This document shows positions 1-5,480 of a stretch of 5,480 nucleotides of DNA, piece after piece. The stretch lies in NCBI GenBank assembly GCA_964593555.1, contig CAZQIC010000195.1, forward strand, positions 1-5,480. Direction: 5' to 3'. The stretch comes from CAZQIC01 sp964593555 (GTDB lineage: Bacteria > Bacteroidota > Bacteroidia > JAFLBG01). Below the pieces are notes generated by a model that was given only the letters and a program-made list of their open reading frames with translations, did no database searches and was not told the DNA's origin. Within the stretch, counting starts at the first letter, position 1. Each line of letters begins with the position of its first letter. A program made the position numbers and the translations under genes.

Positions 1-131
1 ACGGTATGCCACCTACATCTGGCATGGGTATTGGAATAGATCGTTTAGCAATGATCATGACTAATTCTTCTTCCATTCAGGAAGTACTTTTTTTCCCACA
101 AATGCGCCCAGAGACGAAGGCCGGAGAGTAG
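1..131 (+). CDS. lysS: Lysyl-tRNA synthetase, C-terminal end (5' part outside window)
   Basis: Only the last 42 codons are present, read from position 3 to the TAG at 129-131; the gene begins before the window. LysS is the cytoplasmic class II aminoacyl-tRNA synthetase that charges tRNA-Lys with lysine using ATP. The fragment opens with GMPPTSGMGIGIDRLAMIMT, which matches motif 3 of class II synthetases (G-x-G-I-G-x-D-R, with the ATP-contacting arginine). It continues with a PSI-like 'SSSIQEVLFFPQMRPE' segment, the usual last helix and end of bacterial LysS. The protein ends with a short polar tail (TKAGE), a normal place for LysS to stop, so no truncation at the 3' end is suspected. A 189-base gap separates it from the next large gene, so lysS is probably not tightly coupled to it. 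The identification rests on motif recognition and is strong despite the short length. Confidence 0.95.
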   Translation, partial: GMPPTSGMGIGIDRLAMIMTNSSSIQEVLFFPQMRPETKAGE

Positions 132-160
132 GGAGGCACATTCATGAGTTCCAAGAAAAT

Positions 161-270
161 GGAATGAAAAAACGAATAAATGAGGCCAGAAGCTAAAACT
201 GAGTGAGAGAGGCCTCATTCACGAACGCCAAGGAATGGAAAAAATGAGTGAGCTAAATGCGACCGGAAGC
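161..270 (+). repeat. Imperfect direct repeat, two copies (161-193 and 232-270)
   Basis: Copy 1 (161-193) runs GGAATGAAAAAACGAATAAA then TGAGGCCAGAAGC. Copy 2 (232-270) runs GGAATGGAAAAAATGAGT then GAGCTAAATGCGACCGGAAGC. They align with a 6-7-base insertion in copy 2 and several substitutions. Both are preceded closely by CCAAG (151-155 and 228-232). The word TGAGTGAG also occurs twice (200-207, 245-252). The aligned copies are not in the same reading frame, so the similarity is at the nucleic-acid level. It may be a decayed dispersed intergenic repeat of the host genome. Confidence 0.45.
179..219. repeat. Inverted repeat, 9-bp perfect arms (AATGAGGCC / GGCCTCATT)
   Basis: AATGAGGCC at 179-187 is the exact reverse complement of GGCCTCATT at 211-219, with a 23-base spacer. 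In RNA it could form a stem with a GC-rich core 48 bases after the lysS stop codon. No run of T follows the right arm (the next bases are CACGAACGCC), so it is not a classical intrinsic terminator. It could be a transcript-end stabilising hairpin, a protein site or part of a dispersed palindromic repeat. The symmetry is certain; the function is unknown. Confidence 0.6.
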
Positions 271-306
271 GAAGGCTGTGGAAAAATCAGAATAAGTTTA
301 CTTTAA
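244..306 (+). CDS. Possible 20-aa leader peptide upstream of the glycosyltransferase
   Basis: An ATG at 244 opens a 20-codon frame (begins MSELNATGSEGC, ends KIRISLL) that stops with TAA at 304-306. AAGGA at 230-234 lies nine bases upstream and could serve as a ribosome binding site. The stop codon touches the AAAGAGG ribosome binding site of the following TTG-started gene and lies 14 bases before that start. Such an arrangement would allow translating ribosomes to influence a weak start. No family is recognised, and a frame of this length can occur by chance, particularly inside repeat-derived sequence. Reported as a candidate only. Confidence 0.2.
   Translation: MSELNATGSEGCGKIRISLL
293..300 (+). 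promoter_or_regulatory. Weak match to the Bacteroidota -7 promoter element (TAAGTTTA)
   Basis: TAAGTTTA matches seven of eight positions of the Bacteroidota housekeeping -7 consensus TAnnTTTG and lies 21-28 bases before the TTG start of the first glycosyltransferase gene. No convincing TTG (-33) element is seen 19-21 bases further upstream; only TGTG at 277-280 is nearby, at too short a spacing. A transcript from here would have a very short leader, and the candidate leader ORF would not be transcribed. Low confidence; the operon may instead be read from lysS or further upstream. Confidence 0.2.
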
Positions 307-312
307 AAGAGG
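306..312 (+). promoter_or_regulatory. Ribosome binding site AAAGAGG deciding the TTG start at 321
   Basis: AAAGAGG ends eight bases before the TTG at 321, an ideal Shine-Dalgarno spacing. The frame is open upstream to 252 but contains no ATG or GTG there, and the first in-frame ATG downstream falls at about codon 186, well inside the membrane domain. The site therefore supports TTG as the start. It is notable because the two following genes have no such site. Confidence 0.6.
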
Positions 313-320
313 CAATTATT

Positions 321-2267
321 TTGTTCAATAACTCAACAATAAACAGGTCGCTTCTTATTATCATAATTGTTGCAAGCGCTGTATTGCGGTTATACAATTA
401 TTCCTCTTTCTCAATTACTGCTGATGAGGTAAGTGCGATCAACAGAGCACAATTTTCTTCCTTCAATGATTTAATAGAATTGGGTGTTTGCAAGGATACT
501 CATCCAGCTGGCGTACAAACTTTTCTATACTATTGGATAAAAGTTTTTGGTATATCCGAAGCGTCGGTCCGTTTGCCATTCATTCTTGCGGGAATTTTAT
601 CGGTATTACTCATCTATCTCATTGGTAAAAAATGGTTCAATGAAACAGTGGGTTTGCTCGCGTCAGCAGCATTGGGGCTTCTCATATTCCCCATTGCATA
701 TAATCAATTAGCACGACCTTATTCTCCAGGATTATTATTTTCCCTGTCTACGGTTTTCTTCTGGACAAAATTTATTTTCGAAGAACAATCGAAAAATAAA
801 TGGGTGTTTTTAGGTTTTGTTTTTTCGGTGGCTGCCGCACTGTATACGCATTATTTCAGTGCATTATTTGTTATAATGGTTTCTGCTTCAGGGTTGTTTT
901 TTCTTAATAAGGGCAATTATAAACAATATTTAACGGCAGGTTTTATGGCTGTGTTGTTGTTCCTGCCACACTACAAAATATTTTTAATTCAGTTTAGTAT
1001 GGGCGGCGTGGGAGGAGTAGATGGTTGGCTGAGCAAACCAACTTCAAGTTTTATTATTGAACATTTGAAATTTTGTTTCAATAATTCAAAATTGATCTAT
1101 GCTTTATTTTTATTGTTTTTTTTGTGGGGGATAATTACTGCCAGAAAAATTTTTCAGTGGAATAAATTTCAAACGCTTTGTCTTGTCTGGTTTTTTGTTC
1201 CCTATTTTACTGGTTATTTCTACTCTGTTTATGTAAATCCACTATTGCAAAATTCCATTCTACTATTTTCATTTCCTTTTCTGGTATTGTTTTTATTATC
1301 TTTTGTACTCAATGTAGCTAAGCCGGTTTGGCAGATTATTATAGTTTCACTATTCTCTTCAACAATAGTATACAGTACGGTTTTCGAAAAGAATTTTTAT
1401 TCTACACAGAGATTTGGATTATTAAAGGAAGTTGCTGAAGACATAATGAGAAGCGATGAAGAGTATGGCAGTAAAAATGTAACACACACCATAAACCTCA
1501 TTGGCCCATACTCTATTCACTATTATTTTTCAAAGCAAAATAAAAAACCATTATTTGAAACGTATATGAATAATGGTGGTAAAGAATTATCTGATTTTGC
1601 TTCGATTATTGATAGTGCCACTACTCCCAATTTTGTTTACGCATGGTCAACGCGTTATAGCCCGCCAGAGATCATAGAAATGATCAAAGAAAAATATCCG
1701 GTTTTACTGGAGAGGCAATGGTATTATAATTCTGAGTATTATCTTTTTTCAAAAGAAGGTTATGCTTGTGATGAGGTGGAACCAATGTTTTATTCCGGAA
1801 ATAATTTTGAGCAGAAAGTGGAAAAATGGAATGTGGATGAAAAATATATTCAGGATTCTATTGTTGCAACGGGTAAATATGCCATGATGATGGATAGTGC
1901 TTTGGAATATGGACCAACCTTCAAAGCAAAAGTGAAAGATATATTTAAGTCGACATCAGATATTCTGAATGTTAGTTTGTTAGGTAGAATAGCGGAGTTG
2001 AATGATGATGCCCAGTTGGTAGTTTCTTTTGATAAAGAAGGCAATTCATATGACTGGCATGGCAATTCATTTTCTTTTTTTATTAAGGGTAAAGATCAAT
2101 GGAAAAGGATATTTTTGTCAGTACGTTTGCCACAAGATGTTTCTCCGGAAGACAACGTGTCAATATATGTATGGAACAACGGTAAAAAAACTATATTTAT
2201 TGATGATATGCAGATAAAGGTGGAGAAAGGTAATCCATTGGCATATGGTAAAAGAAAAGAATTTTAA
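321..2267 (+). CDS. GT-C membrane glycosyltransferase (PMT_2/ArnT-like) with C-terminal beta-rich module
   Basis: 648-aa integral inner-membrane protein of the GT-C superfamily (GT39/PMT_2-like), expected to move a sugar from a polyprenyl-phosphate carrier to an acceptor on the outer face of the membrane. A transmembrane helix (about 9-27) leads into a loop with the acidic pair D35-E36, the usual catalytic position, then DTHPAG (59-64, the HPPL-like motif) and R84-L-P at the next helix. ARPYSP (131-136) and YTHYFSALF (175-183) also fit the family. About ten to eleven hydrophobic segments reach to residue 352. A soluble alpha/beta-like part (about 363-480) follows, then a predicted beta-rich domain (about 487-636) shared with the glycosyltransferase two genes downstream. 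That C-terminal domain is not a usual part of PMT_2 proteins. The start is TTG, supported by AAAGAGG. The stop directly abuts the gpsA ATG. Donor and acceptor are unknown; lipid A, glycolipid, exopolysaccharide or protein are all possible. Confidence 0.85.
   Translation: MFNNSTINRSLLIIIIVASAVLRLYNYSSFSITADEVSAINRAQFSSFNDLIELGVCKDTHPAGVQTFLYYWIKVFGISEASVRLPFILAGILSVLLIYLIGKKWFNETVGLLASAALGLLIFPIAYNQLARPYSPGLLFSLSTVFFWTKFIFEEQSKNKWVFLGFVFSVAAALYTHYFSALFVIMVSASGLFFLNKGNYKQYLTAGFMAVLLFLPHYKIFLIQFSMGGVGGVDGWLSKPTSSFIIEHLKFCFNNSKLIYALFLLFFLWGIITARKIFQWNKFQTLCLVWFFVPYFTGYFYSVYVNPLLQNSILLFSFPFLVLFLLSFVLNVAKPVWQIIIVSLFSSTIVYSTVFEKNFYSTQRFGLLKEVAEDIMRSDEEYGSKNVTHTINLIGPYSIHYYFSKQNKKPLFETYMNNGGKELSDFASIIDSATTPNFVYAWSTRYSPPEIIEMIKEKYPVLLERQWYYNSEYYLFSKEGYACDEVEPMFYSGNNFEQKVEKWNVDEKYIQDSIVATGKYAMMMDSALEYGPTFKAKVKDIFKSTSDILNVSLLGRIAELNDDAQLVVSFDKEGNSYDWHGNSFSFFIKGKDQWKRIFLSVRLPQDVSPEDNVSIYVWNNGKKTIFIDDMQIKVEKGNPLAYGKRKEF
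1779..2228 (+). other. C-terminal predicted beta-sandwich module of the first glycosyltransferase (residues 487-636)
   Basis: After the membrane and alpha/beta parts, the protein carries a stretch of alternating hydrophobic strands with LEYGPTF (528-534), DQWKRIFLSVRLP (592-604) and YVWNNGKKTIFIDDMQI (616-632). The strand pattern and the closing 'WN..K..F.DD..I' resemble jelly-roll carbohydrate-binding-type folds, in which the last strand often carries 'iDDv.l'. The assignment to a jelly roll is inferred from pattern. The orientation of GT-C enzymes would place it in the periplasm. Confidence 0.6.
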
Positions 2268-3266
2268 ATGAGTAAAGATCTGAAAATAGGAATTATAGGC
2301 GGCGGGAGCTGGGCAACGGCTATTGTAAAAATGTTGTGCAACAATGTTTCATCAATTAGCTGGTGGGTAAGAAATAAGGAGACTGCCGATTTTATGAATA
2401 AGTTTCATCATAACCCTAATTATTTAAGTTCGGTAAATATTGAGGCGGATAAAGTAATTATTACGAATGATCTTAAAAAAGTAGTCAATGACTCGGATCT
2501 CATCATCATGGCAGTCCCTGCGGCATTCTTAAAGCAATCGCTTGCTGGTATTGAAAAAAATGCACTAGCTGGAAAAATTATTTTTTCTGCAATTAAGGGA
2601 ATTGTTCCTGAGCATAATCTCATTGTGGGGGAATTTTTTAACACAGAGTATGGAGTTGATTTTAATTCCATTGGTGTTATCAGTGGTCCATGTCATGCTG
2701 AAGAAGTGGCTTTGGAAAAACTTTCTTATTTAACAATTGCTTCACAAAATACTGCCATAGCAGAAACCCTGGCAAGCCTATTGGCATGCCGTTACATAAA
2801 AACATCGGTGAGCGATGATATTTATGGAACAGAATATGCGGCCGTATTAAAAAATGTGATTGCCATCGCAAGCGGCGTATTTCATGGATTGGGCTACGGT
2901 GATAATTTTCAAGCGGTTCTTATTTCAAATGCAATACAGGAAATAGAAAAATTTGTCGCTGCAGTGCACCCGATTAACAGGGATATAAAGAGTTCAGCTT
3001 ACCTTGGAGATCTTTTGGTTACCGCATATTCGCAATTCAGCCGCAATCGTACTTTTGGTAATATGATAGGGAAGGGGTATTCTGTGAAGTCGGCACAAAT
3101 GGAGATGAATATGGTTGCGGAAGGATATTACGCGGTTAAATGTATAAAGGACATTAATAAGACATATAAGGTAGATATGCCGATTATTGATGCGATCTAC
3201 AATGTACTTTATGAAAAAATCTCTCCTGTTGTAGAAATGAAATTGCTTTCTGATATGTTGTCTTAA
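2268..3266 (+). CDS. gpsA: NAD(P)H-dependent glycerol-3-phosphate dehydrogenase
   Basis: 332-aa cytoplasmic enzyme, the normal length for GpsA. It reduces dihydroxyacetone phosphate to sn-glycerol-3-phosphate, the backbone precursor of phospholipids. The N-terminal Rossmann domain begins with KIGIIGGGSWATA (6-18), the NAD(P)-binding loop, with A16 where many homologues have G. SAIKGI (107-112, K110) and SGPCHAEEVA (139-148) follow. The helical C-terminal domain has the catalytic lysine in LKNVIAIASG (194-203, K195), LGDLL (246-250, D248) and the substrate-phosphate-binding SRNRTFG (258-264). AEGYYAVK (284-291) corresponds to the VEGY segment of E. coli GpsA. All expected catalytic residues are present, so the enzyme should be active. 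The ATG follows the previous stop with no gap, and the stop overlaps the next start by one base. No clear Shine-Dalgarno sequence is visible, so translation is probably coupled to the upstream gene. As the only housekeeping gene in the operon, it could supply the general phospholipid pathway. Confidence 0.97.
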   Translation: MSKDLKIGIIGGGSWATAIVKMLCNNVSSISWWVRNKETADFMNKFHHNPNYLSSVNIEADKVIITNDLKKVVNDSDLIIMAVPAAFLKQSLAGIEKNALAGKIIFSAIKGIVPEHNLIVGEFFNTEYGVDFNSIGVISGPCHAEEVALEKLSYLTIASQNTAIAETLASLLACRYIKTSVSDDIYGTEYAAVLKNVIAIASGVFHGLGYGDNFQAVLISNAIQEIEKFVAAVHPINRDIKSSAYLGDLLVTAYSQFSRNRTFGNMIGKGYSVKSAQMEMNMVAEGYYAVKCIKDINKTYKVDMPIIDAIYNVLYEKISPVVEMKLLSDMLS

Positions 3267-5278
3267 TGATCAGAAGTAAAAATATTGCAACAATCCTGTT
3301 TGTAATACTTGTTACCGCTCTCTCTGTTATTTTTTATAGTAACACAATAAAAGAATTTCCCAGAGCTGTCCATGCCTGGACCCAGTCGGATCGTTATGCG
3401 ATAGCACTAAAATTTTTGGACAATGGTTTTGATTTTTTTCATCCTGCTACATATAATCTGAAAGGTAAAGAAGGAATTACGCAGGTTGATTTCCCGATAA
3501 ACGAATATGTTGTAGCAATAGTGATGAAAGTATTCGGAACAACAGACCCGGGTGTTTTCAGGATTTGTGTTTTGTTGTATTGCCTGCTTGGTCTGTACTT
3601 TTTGTTCAAGCTCGTAAAAATTATTACTGATAATTATTTATTGGGATTAATTGCAGTCGCTTTTGTTTTTACACTCCCGTTCTATTGTTATTACCAGGCA
3701 GGTTTTATTCCATCGGCACCGGCTTTTTCGTCTGCGCTTATTGGAGTTTATTTTTTATATGCTTATTCGTTGACCGGTGCACGAAAGAATCATTTGTTAT
3801 CCATTTTATTTTTTACACTTGCAGCTTTAACTAGGCTTCCGTTCACCATTTTTCTTCTGGCCTTGTTAGGCATGACAGTGGTAAGCGGATTAAAAAACAA
3901 GTCTCTGCAAATAAAAAAGGCAATTCCTGTTATTCTCGGAATTGTTTGGGTTGGACTATATTATTTATATAACAGGCATTTGGCAAAGGAATACGGAACT
4001 ATTTTTTGGATGGATCCATTATACATTAGCGATTGGCAAATGTTAAAAGAGATAGTCAAGGGAGTGAAGGAAAGGTGGCTCACGGAATATTTCACTTTGT
4101 TTCATTATGTAATTTCTCTATTGGCGCTTTGTGCTGCGATTGCAAATAAAAAAGACCTAGTCGCTTACATTAAGGAAATGAATTCGTTTTTTCTGTGGCT
4201 GCTTTTTTCTGTGGTGGGTGCTGTGGCTTATTTTTTTGTAAATGGAAGACAATATATCGATCACGATTATTATTTTATTGATTCATTCCTGTTGCCGATT
4301 ATAATTATTCTCATTTTGTTATTCAAATTTGTTTCATTCAATAAACAAGTTGTGAATTATAGCTTGATGTCATTGTTTGCATTGTTATTGACAGGCGCAA
4401 CGTATAAATGTTATGCATCGCAGCAATGGCGATATGCAACAAATGACGAATGTGAACAAGCGAGGCAAAGCTTTATTGGCAGCGGAGAATACCTGGATTC
4501 AATAGGCATTGCAAAGGAAAGTAAACTCATGATCATTGAGGCAAATACATACAATACACCATTTATCTATATGAAGCGAAATGGTTATACGGTGTTGGTT
4601 TGCAGAAATGGAGACATGCATCCTGAGTTATTAGATAAAGACTTTGATTACGTAATTATACCGAATAGGTTTATTGTAAATGACGTATTGCCGTATGCGC
4701 CGTATATTTTGCAAAAACTTTCTTTTATGTCTTCGAACGGAAAATTTTCTGTCTATAAATTGAGTGACAAAAAGGAAAAGAAAAATACGATCGATGAATT
4801 TTTAGATATAGAGAAGTCGAAAATAATGATCAGTCAAAAAATCTTATTTGATAACTCTATGCCTGATAGCAGCTGGGGAGAAAAACTGTTTGATCTGTCA
4901 GATTATTTTTCTGCTCCATTTAGTTATATGAATGAACCGGAGCGTGAGTACGGAATAACCTATTCAGTCCCGGCCCAGAATTTGTTTTCTGATGGTTCTG
5001 CCAAAGCGCTATTGGTTAAGACAAAAATAAAATTGCCATATGCAAAAAACGTAATTGTTGTAGTTGCGGTTGATGGAAATAATGGAAACGTATATTATGA
5101 CAATTATTCCCTCAATAGAGACAACATATGTATAAATGATCAATGGCAGGATATGATCTGTCAGTTTGTTTTACCGGCCAATATTGAAGGGGCAAGGGAG
5201 TTGAAAATGTATTTCTGGAACCCTGAAAAAACTACTTTTTGGCTGGATGACTTGGAAATATTATTCTATAAGTATTAG
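3266..5278 (+). CDS. GT-C-type membrane glycosyltransferase, divergent, with the same C-terminal module
   Basis: 670-aa integral-membrane protein, predicted GT-C glycosyltransferase of the type carrying an H-x-W-x-Q-x-D motif in the first outer loop: H36-A-W38-T-Q40-S-D42, followed by ALKFLDNGFDFFHP (47-60). D42 is the likely catalytic or metal-binding acid. DFPINEY (75-81) takes the place of the HPPL-like motif, R99 starts the next helix, TRLPF (189-193) sits in a mid-protein helix turn, and HDYYFIDSFLLP (333-344) matches the HDYY..P element of these proteins. About ten to eleven hydrophobic segments span 8-379. A soluble alpha/beta-like part (about 385-500) and a charged linker KKEKK (502-506) precede the C-terminal beta-rich module (about 521-669). 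The membrane half is clearly different from that of the first glycosyltransferase, while the last 110 residues are related. The ATG overlaps the gpsA stop (TAATG) and there is no visible ribosome binding site, which suggests translational coupling. Substrates are unknown. Confidence 0.8.
   Translation: MIRSKNIATILFVILVTALSVIFYSNTIKEFPRAVHAWTQSDRYAIALKFLDNGFDFFHPATYNLKGKEGITQVDFPINEYVVAIVMKVFGTTDPGVFRICVLLYCLLGLYFLFKLVKIITDNYLLGLIAVAFVFTLPFYCYYQAGFIPSAPAFSSALIGVYFLYAYSLTGARKNHLLSILFFTLAALTRLPFTIFLLALLGMTVVSGLKNKSLQIKKAIPVILGIVWVGLYYLYNRHLAKEYGTIFWMDPLYISDWQMLKEIVKGVKERWLTEYFTLFHYVISLLALCAAIANKKDLVAYIKEMNSFFLWLLFSVVGAVAYFFVNGRQYIDHDYYFIDSFLLPIIIILILLFKFVSFNKQVVNYSLMSLFALLLTGATYKCYASQQWRYATNDECEQARQSFIGSGEYLDSIGIAKESKLMIIEANTYNTPFIYMKRNGYTVLVCRNGDMHPELLDKDFDYVIIPNRFIVNDVLPYAPYILQKLSFMSSNGKFSVYKLSDKKEKKNTIDEFLDIEKSKIMISQKILFDNSMPDSSWGEKLFDLSDYFSAPFSYMNEPEREYGITYSVPAQNLFSDGSAKALLVKTKIKLPYAKNVIVVVAVDGNNGNVYYDNYSLNRDNICINDQWQDMICQFVLPANIEGARELKMYFWNPEKTTFWLDDLEILFYKY
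4826..5272 (+). other. C-terminal predicted beta-sandwich module of the second glycosyltransferase (residues 521-669)
   Basis: This module has REYGITY (560-566), DQWQDMICQFVLP (625-637) and YFWNPEKTTFWLDDLEI (649-665). It lines up with the module of the first glycosyltransferase: 61 versus 62 residues from the EYG glycine to DQW, and 12 residues from the LP proline to the YxWN tyrosine in both. It ends five residues before the C-terminus. Homology is judged by eye; the fold and any ligand are inferred. Confidence 0.6.
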
Positions 5279-5480
5279 TACCCAAAATTAATCTTCTTAG
5301 GAATAACTTTAGCCATTATTTCAACAATGTAAAATTGCAGTTGCATTTTCAAAGTTTTATATACTATAATTAATTGCATAAACTGTTGATAATTAAATGG
5401 ATAAATAGGTGTATATAGTATGTCTTGTGGGGAGTTCTAAAAATAGAATGTTAAAAACAATCTAATAAAATCGTATCTAA
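5279..5480. other. AT-rich intergenic tail with no recognised gene
   Basis: The 202 bases after the second glycosyltransferase hold no convincing gene. An imperfect short dyad (AAAATTGCA at 5331-5339, TGCATTTT at 5342-5349) has only two bases between its arms and is unlikely to be a terminator. No GC stem followed by a T run is seen, so the operon's transcription end is either Rho-dependent or beyond the window. The AT-rich 5380-5430 segment could carry a promoter for a gene to the right, but no clear TTG/TAnnTTTG pair was found. Confidence 0.5.

Larger units (their letters stand above)
132..320. other. Purine-rich intergenic region between lysS and the glycosyltransferase operon
   Basis: This stretch has no long ORF. 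From about 151 to 300 the + strand is strongly enriched in A and G and reuses a small set of words: GGAATGRAAAAA, TGAGTGAG, AGCTAAA, GAAGC and GGCC. It contains an inverted repeat, an imperfect direct repeat, a possible leader ORF, a weak promoter-like hexamer region and the ribosome binding site of the next gene, each listed separately. No tRNA or known riboswitch fold was recognised. The base composition differs from the T-rich coding sequence just downstream. Confidence 0.7.

Noticed and set aside
144..196. Two tiny overlapping frames with an ATGA junction (144-167 of 7 aa, 164-196 of 10 aa)
   Set aside because: Too short to support, embedded in repeat-like purine-rich sequence, and the related second repeat copy does not keep the frame.
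1850..2217. Open frames on the minus strand (1850-2065) and in another + frame (2029-2217)
   Set aside because: They lie wholly inside the C-terminal module of the first glycosyltransferase, whose frame is supported by the matching module in the second; the products look like no known protein.
2298..2321. Missing third glycine in the GpsA nucleotide-binding loop (GGGSWATA) as a sign of lost activity
   Set aside because: Alanine at this position is tolerated in Rossmann loops, and every other catalytic and substrate-binding motif is intact; it looks like a lineage variant.
2420..2871. Minus-strand open frames of 83 and 63 codons
   Set aside because: They are antisense to conserved GpsA motifs (KGI, SGPCHAEEVA, the catalytic lysine region), so they are shadows of the real gene.
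5283..5290. Minus-strand TAATTTTG matching the Bacteroidota -7 consensus
   Set aside because: No TTG element at a proper distance; it would drive only antisense transcription into the glycosyltransferase gene. A match of this kind is expected by chance in AT-rich DNA.
5331..5349. AAAATTGCA / TGCATTTT dyad as an intrinsic terminator
   Set aside because: The arms are AT-rich and offset by one base with a two-base loop, and no T run follows the right arm; such a hairpin would be weak.
5275..5381. Minus-strand open frame ending at 5275, with possible ATG starts and a C-terminus reading MAKVIPKKINFGY
   Set aside because: It is only about 35 residues from its best ATG, its stop overlaps the end of the second glycosyltransferase, its composition is that of AT-rich noncoding DNA and no family is recognised. 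It would need conservation in relatives to be called a gene.

Overview
The window most likely comes from the chromosome of a member of the Bacteroidota, probably near Chitinophagaceae/Sphingobacteriia. The basis is the low G+C, the Bacteroidota-like wording of GpsA (GGGSWATA, SGPCHAEEVA) and of the lysyl-tRNA synthetase tail, and the near absence of Shine-Dalgarno sequences at the internal gene junctions. The taxon is judged from protein wording only; no search was run.

Layout, all on the + strand: (1) 1-131, the last 42 codons of lysyl-tRNA synthetase (lysS). (2) 132-320, a purine-rich intergenic stretch with a 9-bp inverted repeat, an imperfect direct repeat and a possible 20-codon leader ORF. 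(3) 321-2267, a 648-aa integral-membrane GT-C glycosyltransferase of the PMT_2/ArnT-like type that starts with TTG. (4) 2268-3266, a complete gpsA (glycerol-3-phosphate dehydrogenase). (5) 3266-5278, a second, divergent 670-aa GT-C glycosyltransferase. (6) 5279-5480, an AT-rich tail with no recognisable gene.

The three complete genes are packed without gaps (TAA|ATG at 2265-2270, TAATG overlap at 3264-3268), so they are almost certainly one co-translated operon. The most interesting point is that the two glycosyltransferases have very different catalytic membrane halves, yet both end in the same ~110-150-residue, predicted beta-rich extracytoplasmic module (shared DQW-x(8)-LP-x(11)-Y-x-WN-x(3)-K-T-x-F-x-x-DD pattern with nearly identical spacing). 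They enclose a housekeeping gpsA gene. This looks like a two-enzyme envelope-glycosylation unit built around, or inserted into, a lysS-gpsA neighbourhood. The lipid-linked sugar donor, the acceptor and the role of the shared module cannot be read from the sequence.
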